In this document: positions 1 to 11,172 of the stretch, one piece after another
Position numbering within the stretch: position 1 is the stretch's first letter
How the letters are laid out: each line of letters begins with the position of its first letter
From: Pachyseris speciosa
Lineage: Eukaryota; Cnidaria; Anthozoa; Scleractinia; Pachyseridae
NCBI GenBank assembly: GCA_016490735.1
Contig: JAEMWC010000075.1
Coordinates: 226,001-290,000, forward strand
Reading direction: 5' to 3'
DNA length: 64,000 nucleotides
Position numbers and translations under genes: made by a program
The notes under the pieces: model-generated
What the model was told of the DNA's origin: nothing
The model's input: the letters and a program-made list of their open reading frames with translations, nothing else
Database searches by the model: none

Positions 1-280
1 GATAGATGATTAAAAATTCGTGCACTTCCGAAGTGCTTCAAAGTTGCATTTATTTCTTAACACCCAAAACCATAATTTCTCGCCATCGCTTTATTTACAA
101 TTTTCATGCAAGCTTGATGACTTTCGCTGTGTTACGCCGTTCAACCAAAGTACTAGTTTTCTAGTTACACCAGCTGATCAAGTCGATTTTCGCAACTTGT
201 ACACCGCTATAGTCGTTATTAAAAGCAAAGTTACACAGTCGAAGTCAATGTAACCCTTAACATTTTGTTCTTAGTTTCAG

Positions 281-1741
281 ACCCTGAAATACCGAGCTCT
301 CTAGACAGGGAAAAGATCGCTCCTTACAAACACTTCATAAGACTGAGCGGTAAGAGACCTTTTAAAGTAATTACAATTGTTCTGAGGCATTGAATGGAAA
401 ATATAGCAGGGTATGGTATGGAGAAAAAAAGAAATTTGAAGTCAAGAAGATATTGTTGATTCACAATTATAAAAGTGCTACTCCACCAATAACCCCTCCT
501 CCTTTGGTATGGATTAAAGCTAATCATAGGCTATAAACATATACTGTCGATCTAGATCTAGATGCCCGTTCCTTTATGATAGAAGGCAATCTGAACATGA
601 ACAGCATTTGCCCCTAGTGACCGGTCTTGACCCAATATGAGTGTTGCTATCGGACACAATGCTTACTGCTATCGAAGGGAGAAACAAGAATAGTCAATAT
701 TCTGCAAACTTACCTTAATTTTCCCTTTTTGTCCTTCAGGTCTGAAGACCGATGATGGCAGCGAAATTATTCTGGTTGATCCATCAGCTCTTCCCCGAAA
801 TAAGACTTTCAAGAAGCTGTCCAAAGGATCAAAGGCTACGTACAGTAACACCATGCAGTCCCTATGCTCGTAAGTATTCTGAAGTCCAACTTAAAATATC
901 GTAGGTCCGTGAATAGGAAACGATACGATGGTTGGTTTGAGCGATGCCAAACTTCCAGGATATATTCTAGCCGACGAATATATTGCTTCGTTCCCGTTAC
1001 TAGCAACTCAATCAGATCATGGGAGATCACGAGACAGTAAAACAGATGTATTGTGATTGCATTCTTGTTCTTGTGCCAGTTGTTGAGTAACCTACGAAAT
1101 ATGAAACCTTCCACCCCATTGGCACAAATAACTTTTAGCTAAAAAGAGTAATAGCTTTCCTAATTAAATATTTAAATAATAATAGTAATAATAATAATAA
1201 TAACAAAAGCAACTCTTTATTAATAACAATAAAAATATTACCTATTTACAACTATTATAGACTAAAAAGTTTGATTGAAATTAAAAAAAAAAAACAATTA
1301 AAAGATCCTAGAATACTAATTTACAAGCTCAACGCCATTAATTGGCTTTCTAAAATTAGCGGACTCACTATCATAGGCAAAAAGTTTGATGAAATAAAAA
1401 TATTGAAAAGATCCTAAAATACTAATTTACAAGCTCACTTTCTAAAATTAATGGACACACGTTTGGCAAGCGTTTAAGCGGCAGTCATCAATGGAATCCC
1501 CTTGTGGAATTTTGTGGAAGGGTGTCCTGGAACCTCTTACGCAAGTGTGTACCGACCTTAAAATCTCAAAAGAAAGCAATGTTCTAATCCAAGTAATAGT
1601 GACGTGATAAGGTTCCTCATTCTTCTCTGAGAGCTTCTCTGCTAGGCGTTTGAGGAAGCAGTTGCAGTCGGCTCCCATCCCACCGTTAGTCAAAAACTAG
1701 GGGACTGAAAGATCCCATTTCAACGTCCAGCACCCTCTGTA

Positions 1742-1807
<66 letters not shown>

Positions 1808-4239
1808 CGATTGTATACCGTATAGCTTTCATCAGGGCATGTTTAATATTCTTTCCGACATTGTCATTGCTTCATTTTTAACCCGCGCCTCCCGAATGCA
1901 TGGCACTAAAACGTTTAATGCATTATTCAGTTGTTTTTAAATCTCCACAGTTATGCAGAATACTTCATAGACACCAAGGTGAAGAATGATGCCTACACTG
2001 TTCTGGTCCATGCCACCAACGACAGCGTTACCAGAGACCCCGGTCTGAAATGGACAAGAGCATTTTATGACATCTTAGCAAACAGGTACGAAACCATAGC
2101 TACAGAAAAAGAAAGATAGGCCCTGAATTTCGAGTTTGGTTACGTTATGAAACAAAATATTTTTTGAAATATTTCGACGTGGCGTCACTTGTACTATGCA
2201 TTGTTTCTTCTGGAAAACATCGCTTGGTTCTGTTGTTGCAGTTTCGTTGTAATCGCAGTTGTTGTCAAGTTTTTCTTGGAAGAGGTTCTTTTCCAAACCG
2301 GGCTGAACAAGGATCTCCTCTTTTGATTAGATAACAATGATAAGTCGCGTTTCTATAGAGCAGTTCTTCATAGGATTCACTGAAAAATTTTGTTAAAAGT
2401 TGCCGTAAATATTGCTTGAAGAAACATGACTTATTAGGTCCGAGTTGTCAGATCAACATATACTCGACTGGAATCTTACATTTCCTTGAAAGAATTTTCG
2501 GTAATTATATACTAGGTGAGGACGTTATATTCTGGAGAGATTACTATTGGAAGACTTGTCCAGTTCAAAATAGTGTGATCCGGCGGTATAAGAAAACGAC
2601 CACTGAGTAAACAGTAACTAAGTAAACACGCTGAAACAGCCTTTATATTATATTCATTCATTTTTCGCTTATTGCTATGAATTAAAGCGTTAAATAGTGT
2701 TTGCACCAGTGGCGTTTGGGGCGCTGACTCTTTAGCAACGAACCTACAAGGAAACTAGAGCTCCTGTTGAATTTTGAATTTCTTGGCATTACACATTATT
2801 GCGTGTTTGATTCACCTGGTTCTCCAAAATAAAATAGTGGCAGTTGTTTAATTTACTTTGGTAGGTTCTTTTGCTTGTTTCATTGTGTATTTCAAAAATA
2901 CTTTTTGAACTACCTTTCAGCTCTGGTACGTTGAATAAATGCTTTATCACAAAGGCCACCAGAAAATTGAAAGCTGCGGTTATATTAACGAGGCCATTTA
3001 TGCGGTGAGTACTTATTCAGCGTATTTGTCACACAGGAATTTCGAACTGGTGAATAAAATATTTTTTTGGCCATTCCTCATTTTCAGTTTTGGGGAAGCC
3101 TTTGCGATGAAACACTTGCCCTGAACAAGTGCGTCATCCTTCCTCAAAATCAAAAGCTTGGGTTTTATTAAAGAGGACATTTATGCGCTAAGTACTTCAT
3201 GTATTTTAGCAGATTTGGTACCAAGGATTGCGACGTGGTTGTAATACTGGCCATCCACCAACAGGACATGTTTTTGAATCATGGTGAAGCCATAGGGTTT
3301 CCAAATATTCATCTGTTAAATGAAACCAACATATGGTGTTGATCCGGAATCCTTTCGCCAAAAGTTTCTCATCCATACAAGTTTAGACTTCTCGCCTTTA
3401 TTCTGTTCGCTTTAAAAGGAACGTCTGTCAGTTTGACGGTTTTCCAAGTTCCTGCTTTCGTGGACCAGAGAATGCGTTTGAAATAAATAAACGGATTTTG
3501 ATTTTTGCCAAATAAGGAAACTGAAGTTTTAATGAAACTCTCTTTGTTTATAGACCGGTCATGCGCAACAAATTTCATCTTGTGAAGGACGTGGTGAAGG
3601 ACTTCTGTGCAGCCCAAGGTAAGAATTTTGAATGATGATTTTCACGAAACCTGGGCCAGTAACTATTGGTGAACTGTGTAAACTATGACAAGCTTGTCTC
3701 TGATAATTTGCTCAGCTATAAGAAACAACAAATTGTAATTCATAACGGTCTTGAAGAGCTCCAGTTCATCCGTTGATTCAGTTGAGAAAGAATCCGATTT
3801 AGCAGTTATCCGCTAGATTGACAAGTTGTTACTTCGCTGTCTTTTAGACGCGTGTTGTTTTGGAGAAGCAAATAGCAGTTGAATCTTTCCCGCCATTAGT
3901 TTTGTGATTCAGTATGAGCAGCTCTTCTGAGCAAACCACCACCTTTATAGGCTTTATTTACATTTCCAGCTCGGATACAGGTTTTAACTGAAGTTCCCTC
4001 GGGTGTTTGCAGCCATCTTGAAAGTTTAAGCGCAGGACTTTAGAGCTTTCATAAGCGACCGACCAAAGGGATTGGTGGCTCTTGGTAGACTACCACATAA
4101 GCGTATCAGTGAACTACAAGTTAGCACAGCGCTAAATTGTAACGTCTATCGACTGAAGGTGAAATATAGGATCTGATTTATTAATCTGTCTTTTCTTTGA
4201 TCTTTTGCAGGGCTTCCAGAGTCCTTCATCTCCATGTAA
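281..4239 (+). CDS. 3' exons of an unrecognised spliced host gene
   Basis: Six exons can be chained: 281-349, 740-869, 1951-2085, 2921-3004, 3554-3618 and 4211-4239. Every intron is GT-AG and every phase joins without a stop. Together they give about 170 residues ending in ...PESFISM and TAA. The start lies left of the window, because exon 281-349 opens inside a codon after an AG acceptor. Short stretches seen are DGSEIILVDPSALP in exon 2, DAYTVLVHATNDSVTRDPG in exon 3 and KFHLVKDVVKDFC in exon 5. I see no transmembrane segment, zinc motif or catalytic signature, and I do not recognise the family. The long AT-rich introns with microsatellites are typical of an invertebrate gene. The exon calls rest on splice sites and frame continuity only; no transcript was available. 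Assigning a function would be guesswork. Confidence 0.72.
1173..1455. repeat. AT-rich intronic repeats with an imperfect local duplication
   Basis: This intron stretch opens with a short ATA/AAT run (about 1173-1203). A segment of about 95 bases around 1262-1360 is then repeated imperfectly at about 1376-1455. Both copies share AAAAAGTTTGAT, AAAAGATCCTA, AATACTAATTTACAAGCTCA and TTTCTAAAATTA. It looks like an old tandem duplication inside the intron between exons 2 and 3. I see no coding sense. Confidence 0.6.
1738..1804. repeat. (AAT)n microsatellite
   Basis: About 21 uninterrupted AAT units within the intron before exon 1951-2085. The same trinucleotide recurs at 41365, 47763 and 54224, where it lies near SINE or LINE ends, so this array may also be the tail of a decayed retroelement. 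None is recognisable here. Confidence 0.9.
3088..3200 (+). pseudogene. Decayed duplicate of the 2921-3004 exon
   Basis: Shortly after exon 2921-3004 the sequence repeats its 3' part with many substitutions. The shared core is ATTTATGCG followed by GTGAGTACTT in the real exon and CTAAGTACTT in the copy, and the upstream TGAAYAARTGC also matches. A TTTTCAG acceptor precedes the copy at about 3087. The donor GT is lost, and translation in the host phase meets a stop at about 3120. This is a tandem exon duplication that is no longer usable. Confidence 0.6.
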
Positions 4240-4785
4240 CTTGCCTCAGCTCAGTCAGTGATTTAAAAACTTTAATTTATATGCGTAATTTTTAAGTCTA
4301 CCTAGCAAAACCTTTTGATTTTTGTTGCTGTTGTACCCCGAAAATCGCTGACTATTTATTTTCCCAAGTTTTAGTCTAATTTTCTTTTAGTTTTGAAGAA
4401 ATTTTCACTGTAATTAGTGACACAGATCGCCGAGATATTTTAAGGGTTAAACAAGGGAGGGTTTGCAATTAAGCAAAACATGCTTTATGTAAATTAACAC
4501 ACAACTTAATTGATTTGCTTTTCTCTGTACTGGCCTAAATCATTTCTAACTAATAATGTTTCTTTTCTATTTAAATGGTTTTTGCTCAATAATGGCATTT
4601 TCAGCTGAAAACTCCGAAAACTTGTCAGTTTTTATAATCAATTTTAAAATAACCAACAATGAAAATCGTATTTTAATTCTATAATTATAAACAAGGTAGA
4701 GTACACCTCAGCTGCCTTCATTGCAATTTAATTTTATGCTATGTTAAATTGATACACTAGGAAATGTTCTCATTTTGAAAATAAA
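4240..4785 (+). other. Probable 3' UTR of the host gene with polyadenylation signal
   Basis: After the TAA at 4237-4239 comes about 540 bases of AT-rich DNA without a credible reading frame. An AATAAA lies at 4780-4785 and a further AATAAA-rich stretch at about 5595-5605. Either could end the transcript; the first is the simpler guess. Confidence 0.45.
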
Positions 4786-5430
4786 ACTAATTTCCTTTCT
4801 GATTTTGTATTACCAACTTTGAAAAATCCTCATTTTGAAAATACACCTCGTTTTCTTTCTGATTTATTATGTCCAACTTGTAATCATTTCAATTGAAATG
4901 CTAAGGATGCGTGCCGTGGATATATCCCCCAAAAAGGTAGAAAAAAAAGAAGAGAAAAATAAAAAAATGAAAACTACCAAACAATTAACAAAAGCTACAA
5001 AACTGCCAAAAAAAGTATTAAAATTTGGAAAATCCTCAGAATTAAAAAACAAAATATTTTACTTAAAACCAAAGACAAAAACAGAAATAACGGGCAAAGG
5101 CGGAAAACAAAACAAAACAAAAGGAAAAAAAACAAAAACAAAAACAAAAAATACAAAACAGTTATAAAGTTTTATATGGGATCAAATGGAATACGCAGAG
5201 ATAAAGTAATAGAAATCCCCTCCAAAAATTCAAAACAAAAAAATTAAAAAAAGTGGAAAAGAAAAAAAATTAGAAATTGAAAAAATAAAATAAATAAAAT
5301 TTAAAAATTGTACCGAAAAAACAAAAACAAAAATAAAATAAAAATACACAAAACACAGAGACAAAAAATATAAAACGAACCAAAAAAACAAAACAAAAAA
5401 CAAAAAGGAATGAAACGAAAATTAAGTTTG
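4786..5430 (+). repeat. A-rich low-complexity tract
   Basis: The + strand from about 4930 to 5410 is very A-rich, with reiterated AACAAAA and AAAATAAAA runs and almost no T. It contains an accidental open frame (4835-5167) of lysine- and threonine-rich residues that I do not believe codes. It may be an expanded oligo-A or retroelement tail beside the host gene. Confidence 0.7.
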
Positions 5431-6290
5431 TTGAGGGGTTATTGATTATATGATATTTTTAAAGCACGCATTTATAGTTTTTCAAGAGAGGTTTGTAATT
5501 TTGTCTTTTTAATCAGCTAAGTTTCGATACTTTTACAACTGCAACGGGATATGTTTTTTTTATTACTGAGGCGAGGTGTACGACAGTTGTTAAGATTAAA
5601 TAAATAAAGTTGAAAACAAAGCCTACTGCTGTGAATTGTTTTTTAATAGTAGTTTTAGCTTTTACTATTTTGGAAATTTTAAGTGCAGTTTTTTTCTTAT
5701 TGTTTTAGAGTTGGCGTGATGTCCTCTAGGATTTTTTCCGACATAATGATATTTAGATTCAGATTTAGATTTAATGATCAATGTGCAACTGCTTAACGCC
5801 GAGAACACACATATTGATCAACGCATGTGTAAGGAAGGTGAGTCTGGACACACAGAATTGCTTTGCAAATAGACGCCAGCAGGAGGCCATAAATATTTTT
5901 ATGGGCTCCTGACGCCAGCCGGTGCAAAGTGGGAAGACAAATTTTTAGACCTAAGAAATTTCTTATATTGCGTTCATGAAGTGTTAGCATAGTTAGAATC
6001 ACTCGGTTCGCTACACTCTTGTTTTAAATCAGTAGAACAAGCCAAAAATGATTTCATAGCGAGACTAGTACTAGATTTGCTCATCTTTCTTCACTTCAAT
6101 GGGCTGACCAAAAATGCATGACTTGGGAAAAGCTTTAGACGTCGCCCCAGCATTGATTATACATGCGTTACTTTCATGCTTTTCCTCACAAACAGACGAT
6201 GAGCGTGGACAGAATGTGAATATTGAAAGATGTAAGTACACTATAGAGGGTATGCAACAAGTCTCCAGAGATTCGAATGACAATAGGTTG
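5431..6290. other. Non-coding DNA, no feature recognised
   Basis: AT-rich DNA. Short open frames on both strands (for example 6071-6316) overlap each other and show no domain. Confidence 0.5.
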
Positions 6291-6363
6291 GCGGCCATGT
6301 TGGTGGACAATAACAAAAGAAGCTAACGAGAAATCTTTTGTTCATGGTACACCAACATGGCGG
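6291..6363. repeat. Small fold-back (hairpin) element
   Basis: Arms of about 30 bases pair across a short loop. The left arm contains GCCATGTTGGTG and ACAAAAGA; the right arm contains TCTTTTGT and CACCAACATGG. It fits a minimal MITE or inverted-repeat relic. I see no clear target duplication. Confidence 0.5.
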
Positions 6364-6694
6364 TGATGACGCAACGTGCAGACGCCCTATAGCCAGGTGT
6401 TTAACGGGTTTGTGAGGGAACATTCCTTAGGGCATTTTGCAAATTTGCCAGGAAACCCTGTGCGCGAATTGTTGGACCAGGATCCACACTGACGTATTTT
6501 GATCATAAAAAATTTCTTTTTCAAGATAGGGAAGTAAGCTCAAAGGAAAATGAAAGAAAATCTAAATCGCATCTTAGTTAAATTGAGAATAAGTTATGCA
6601 CAATGAGTGAACGATTCACGTGTACGGCTAAACACTACGCATAGAAAAGAGCCAATAATCAATGAAGAGTTTTTTTTACACATAGGGGAAAGTG

Positions 6695-7579
6695 TTCCCT
6701 GCTATCAGAGGTCTCTGGCGGCGCGAAAGGAGAGAGACCTCTGCCGGTGCCCGACGAGTTCTTTCATGTAGCCGCCGACCACATTCTTGGTCGAAACTAA
6801 CCGGTTTTGGAAAACCGGTATCCGTTAAACAGGAATGCGCTTGCACTGTTTCTATTCTCTGCTGAAGACTTCTGAGCCCACTGTACTACAATCGTAATGG
6901 CGTCTTTGACTGAAAGCAAAATGCACTTCGATCGAGCTCTTAAATCGGCCATTTCTTCCCTCAACAGTCATAGTATGAAGGGTATACACCAATGCAGAAG
7001 AAAGCTATTATTGCGTTCTTGAACAAACGCGATACATTCGTGTGTCTTCCGACAGGCTGCGGAAAATCTTTGATTTTCAAACTGGCAATCCGCGTAGCCG
7101 CAGAGTTGTCAAGTTTGCAAGTCTACTCTCCCGAGCCACTAGTTCTGGTTGTGTCTCCGTTGAATTCCCTCATAAAGGACCAGATATTATTGTGTGAAAG
7201 ACTGGCGGAATCAAAGCTATCAAGATGGAGGGTGACTTTCCATCTCTTGAAGGCATAGAAATCGCATATGTGAGCCGGGAGCATTTGGAGCTTTTTGTAA
7301 ACATAGTTCCCGAACTCGGAGAAGGTCTTTTTCTGTGACGGCTGATTTTACTAGTGTTTGAGGAGAATAAATATCATCTCGGACATCAGACACTTTTATT
7401 GTAGTTTGTTGTGAACTTGCAAATTTCACGAGCAAACCGGTCTCCTGGGTAAGGTCGCACGTGAAAAATACGTCATTCGTTGTCAAGGGAACGCTCGCGC
7501 TTGCGCGACAGGAAACTCGTCGGGCACCGGCAGAGGTCTCTCTCCTTTCTCGCCGCCAGAGACCTCTGCTAGCAGGGAA
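6695..7579. mobile_element. 885-bp TIR transposon carrying a RecQ-like helicase fragment
   Basis: The terminal inverted repeats are 6695-6760 and 7514-7579, 66 bases each with about two mismatches and outer ends TTCCCTGCTA...TAGCAGGGAA. Each repeat is itself a fold-back, because CAGAGGTCTCT pairs with AGAGACCTCTG inside it. The flanks are GGGAAAGTG (6686-6694) and GGAAAAGTG (7580-7588), a 9-bp target duplication with one mismatch. A 9-bp duplication with long TIRs is characteristic of Mutator-like elements. The interior holds no transposase, only a helicase fragment, so the element is non-autonomous and resembles gene-capturing Mutator elements. A 61-bp relative with similar ends lies at 53158-53218. 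Confidence 0.78.
6897..7338 (+). pseudogene. RecQ-like DEAD/DEAH helicase N-terminal fragment
   Basis: An ATG at 6897 opens a frame (MASLTESKMHFDRAL...). It must shift frame by about 6985 to reach QKKAIIAFLNKRDTFVCLP, then the Walker A loop PTGCGKSLIF at about 7050, and then VLVVSPLNSLIKDQ at about 7145-7185, the motif Ia region. These match the start of RecQ-family 3'-5' DNA helicases. After about 7225 a second frame continues to a TGA at 7338. The DEAH box and all later helicase motifs are absent, so no working enzyme can be made. The fragment lies entirely inside the TIR element, so it was probably captured by it or is a remnant of a longer autonomous parent. Confidence 0.72.
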
Positions 7580-7816
7580 GGAAAAGTGGCGCGCTGTTCA
7601 AAAATGTCGTTGAAGCGTGTTCAAATTTATTCAAATTCAGTTTGACTTTTCTGCAAGACAACTTGGGTTGCACTGAAGCAAAACATTTCAACCGTTGTTC
7701 CACAAAGTATTGACAGTAACAGCAGGGCCAGTTTTGAAGAAGGTTAGCAGTGACATTTACTCAGTTTAAAATTGGGTGCATTTATTATGAAAGGTGTTCG
7801 TCATCGTGGTTTCAAA
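7580..7816. other. Non-coding spacer
   Basis: About 240 bases between the helicase-bearing element and a Penelope-like tail. I recognise nothing in it. Confidence 0.5.
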
Positions 7817-7937
7817 TGATAGCTGAGTTAATCTTTTGTCTCACGATTGAGTCACAAAGATGTGGATCGCGACGTTTCGACCGCTATACTGCTGGTCTTC
7901 ATCAGGCGATGGTGTCGACTGGTTGCCTGTGGGTGCA
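7817..7937 (-). mobile_element. Penelope-like element, 3' tail fragment
   Basis: About 120 bases nearly identical to 16364-16483, where a Penelope-like GIY-YIG reading frame follows directly. On the - strand both read through GATGAAGACCAGCAG and CGGTCGAAACGTCGCG, the stem-like sequence found near Penelope-like element ends, and finish at CTCAGCTATCA. The similarity stops sharply at about 7937, so this is a separate truncated copy or a related subfamily. Confidence 0.7.
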
Positions 7938-8426
7938 TATAATGCCAAATTTAAAACAAATGAACAGAGACCCTTGAAACTAACCCTAAATTGGGCAATT
8001 GAATACACAAGGCGAAAGAGCACGTTTCCACGAATCTTTAACATAAAGAAAAGGTATGGTTTTCTTAACTTCCGCTCAGTCAACAATTGATAATTATCGC
8101 ATGAGGTTGAGCATGACAGCGGGAATTGTCATGGCCGAGGTTTGTGCTATCTCCCAAAACGGAGGGCTGAGGCGGATAACACAAACCGAGGCCTTGATAA
8201 TTCTCATTATTATGCGAAAATGGAATTTAACAACTGTTCTATTACGACGATACACTTGAGCGCTTGTAAAAACAAGAGCGCATACAAGAAACTTAAATCA
8301 TTTAAAAGCCCAACTCTAAAACATATGATGATTCAAAAGTTGCAAGATGTTGCGTTGAAATGTTCCGAGCGTTTAGTCGGGGATTAATGAACTACTTTCC
8401 AACCCCTATTAAGCAGCCATCCTAAG
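7938..8426. other. Non-coding DNA with a degenerate fold-back
   Basis: From about 8085 to 8240, ATAATTATCGCATGA and a GGCCGAGGTTTGTG segment face similar sequence in reverse order (CACAAACCGAGGCC, TCATTATTATGCGA). The pairing is imperfect, so this is at best an old MITE. The rest shows nothing. Confidence 0.4.
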
Positions 8427-8945
8427 GGCTGGTTCACACGCGCGACGCAAATGCAACGGCGTTCACACGTCGAACACAAACGCAAGGAAGGTGAGATACG
8501 AAAGCACAGTCGAAGTCTTTTTTCAAGATGGCGGACGAGACGGAGGTTTTGGTAATACTACTTTTCCTGCCTTTCGCATAACGACTAATAAAGAGACGAA
8601 AAAGACGTGTCCAGGCCTTTTTTATCGCGTACAAAGTACAACGTCAGAATATATTAAGATTAGGTCCTACTATGTGGAAATGCCATCTTGATATTAAAAA
8701 AACATGGGAAATAAACCGCGCAGGGTTTTAAATGACAAAAAAGAGGGGTGTCCCTTATGTGTTTTAATATATCATATTATGGGTTTTTTGCTTTAAAGGG
8801 GGTTTGTTGCTTAAAAAAACAGTGAGAAATCCCCGACCGAACCCGGCACCCGTAGAAGACGCCATCTTTGGTTCAGCTTCAGTAGTGGAGGCATGGAACA
8901 AGTGTTTTGTTATACCTTCCGTTTGCATTTGCGTTTGCGTTGCAA
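8427..8945 (+). mobile_element. Non-autonomous DNA transposon remnant, PIF/Harbinger-like
   Basis: The left end GGGCTGGTTCACACGC is followed by GACGCAAATGC and ACAAACGCAAGGAAGG. The right side at about 8917-8943 is the reverse complement of these units, giving imperfect inverted repeats. Inside, a short frame from ATG 8527 (MADETEVLVILLFLPF, then a stop, then basic KRRKRR) looks like a decayed transposase leader. The right terminus is lost where a LINE begins. The superfamily call is inferred from end sequence and layout only. Confidence 0.4.
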
Positions 8946-9043
8946 ATAACTTTGAACTTAAAGTTTTGAAGACTTTTATGGATGATGAAGGTCGTTATAT
9001 TATTTTTATGTGATATAATGGCAAACGGAAAAACATCACTCTT

Positions 9044-10058
9044 GTGAATTTATCCGCGCCAAATGATGATAATCGCAATCTTTTTGACACCTTGTTTACG
9101 CACCTTTTGGATTTTCACTGCGAAGAAATAATTATGGGAGGTGATTTCAATTTGGTCAAGGATATAGAAAAATACAAAATAGGAGGTCTAGCAAGAACTC
9201 ATCAACACGTCAAAAAAGTTGTAGATGATTTCTGCGAAAATATGGATCTTGTTGATGCCTGGCCGATTCTAAACCCGGATATTAGCAGATTCACATGGCG
9301 CCAAAAGCACCCTGAAATACACTGTAGACTTGATTTCTTCCTGGTATCTCAAAGTATCTTGGGAAACGTCACTTGTGCTGATATAACACCTGGCTACCAG
9401 ACCGACCATTCCATGATATGTCTAAATATATCCTCCCATACCAACAAAAGAGGTCCTGGCTTTTGGAAATTGAATACATCTTTTTTAAATGACGAGTCTT
9501 ACATTAACCTAATAAAGGAAACTATTCATGAAACGCAAGACGAATACAAGGATGACGAGTCAGTAAGTCCGACTCTATTATGGGATGTGATTAAATTAAA
9601 AGTGTACGAAAAATCTCTCAAGTTTTCTGCGGAAAAGAAACGTAAAACTTGTAATAAACAAGCTACCCTTGAAAATGCAATCTCTCGATTGGAGAGAGAG
9701 CTTGAATCCCCGAACTTAGAACAACAACGTAGGAAGTCCATACTTGATAATCTTGAAGCTTCAGAACTAGGACTAGAGGAAATCGTTAAAATGCGCACCA
9801 AAGGAGCTATTCTAAGACCTAAAGCTAAATGGTACAATGAAGGAGAAAAGAATACGCAATACTTTTTAAATCTTGAAAAACGTCATTTTAAACGTAATAC
9901 AGCTTAAGACGAGGGACAATACTTACATCACTTCCGATAAAGACATTATTTCCACCGCTGAGGTCTTTTATCGGGATTTGTATCAGTCTCCGATCCTTCC
10001 AATGACAGAAAATGACTACTTTGAAAATGTAAATACTCCAAAGTTAGACCCACTGTGA
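9044..10058 (+). pseudogene. LINE ORF2 endonuclease and RT N-terminal part, broken
   Basis: The 287-residue frame at 9044-9907 carries endonuclease motifs GGDFN and SDH-type TDHSM. It reaches KWYNEGEKNTQYFLNLEKRHF, the conserved lead-in to the RT domain of Tx1-like elements. A frameshift near 9900 moves the reading to the frame ending at 10058. The true start is missing: an upstream piece (FMDDEGRYIIFM, about 8975-9011) is separated by a stop. In a live element this protein would nick target DNA and prime reverse transcription. Confidence 0.8.
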
Positions 10059-10571
10059 AGGGCTGCTGACCAAACAAGAATGTTTTGAAGCGCTTAAAGA
10101 CATGCATTCAGACAAATCCCCTGGAAGCGACGGCCTCCCCGCAGATTTCTCTAAAACCCTTTGGAACGAAATAGGCAGTCCTTTGTTAAAAGCTCTTAAT
10201 TATGCCTACGAGACAGGTAAACTCTCCATTACTCAAAAACGTGGAATCATCAAGTGAATTCCTAAGAAAGATGCTGATCCACTTTTTGATAAAAAAATTG
10301 TGATTATAAGATAGCTACGAATACCATAGCAAATCGGCTACAGAGTGTGATCCCTAAGCTGATTTTATTAAAGGTCGCTTTATAGGAGAAAACATACTTT
10401 TAATTGCCAGCATTATTAAATATGCCTCCGGAAAAAACATCCAGGCCTTTAACTGTTTGTTAATTTTGAAAAAAGCCTTTGATTCCTTGGATTGGACCTT
10501 TATTATCAGAACTTTAGAAAAATTTGGTTTTGGCCCATCTTTTATTCATTGGATCAAGCTTTTTTACTTAA

Positions 10572-10875
10572 CAATTAGATTATGAGCTCGAGATTTCTAT
10601 CGCGTGATAGCTGATGAGGGCGCAGCCCGAATCAGCTATCACACATAGAAATCGAGAGCGAATAATCTAATTGTTTTAGTATGAATCTACTAGTCGTTCA
10701 AAACTAAACAAGTTAATTATCCAAATCCTCCTCACAGACACTTCGAAAACGCGAAGAAGGGGGCTCCATTTTGTTGACAACCGCTACTCACTATCTATCA
10801 CAGAATAGATAGCGAGTAGCGTAGCCAATCAGAGAACGGCATTTGTGGCAGAACGCTAGTAGATTTATACTAAAA
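10572..10875. mobile_element. 304-bp composite fold-back/MITE insertion in the LINE
   Basis: The LINE frame reads WIKLFYL just before and DIESCVLNNGWA just after, matching WVKCFYSNIESCFLNNGW in copy 2, so the boundaries are well fixed. The insert has two parts. Bases 10572-10673 form a hairpin (CAATTAGATTAT...ATAATCTAATTG) with an inner TGATAGCTGAT stem. Bases 10674-10875 are bounded by 20-base inverted repeats, TTTTAGTATGAATCTACTAG and its complement with one mismatch. Confidence 0.7.
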
Positions 10876-11172
10876 AGATATAGAGAGCTGCGTTTTGAAC
10901 AATGGCTGGGCTAGCAATAAGGAGGAGTCAGGCAAGGCTGCCTCTTTCTCCCTATCTTTTTATTTTATCGGCCGAAATATTAGCTAATGAAGTAAGAAAG
11001 AGTAGTATAATAAATGCTCTTTAACATAGCCCGACATCTGCATCTCTTCTCTCGATTTTTATACTGCTTTGAAAAATTGCAAAAAATTAGCATCTATTTC
11101 TTTAAAAAGTGACGGATATGACAAATAATACAAAAAAAGAAAATATGATGAAATCCCTCAAAAAACAGCTTT

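Larger units (their letters stand above)
8946..11035 (+). mobile_element. L1/Tx1-like LINE, copy 1 (degenerate)
   Basis: The longest open part, 9044-9907, is the C-terminal half of an apurinic-type endonuclease (GGDFNLV, RFTWRQKHPEIHCRLDFFL, TDHSM) running into a coiled linker and the start of the reverse transcriptase. Frameshifts at about 9900 and 10060 and several stops follow. RT remnants include SPGSDGLPADF at about 10120 and LPLSPYLFILSAEILANEV at about 10950-10995. Copy 2 at 49594-51640 aligns throughout and defines the domain order. The 5' end is truncated, the element is dead, and its join to the Polinton lies between 11035 and 11230. Confidence 0.85.

Noticed and set aside
4835..5167. 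110-codon Lys/Thr-rich open frame
   Set aside because: It lies in an A-rich low-complexity tract where AAA and ACA codons arise by chance.
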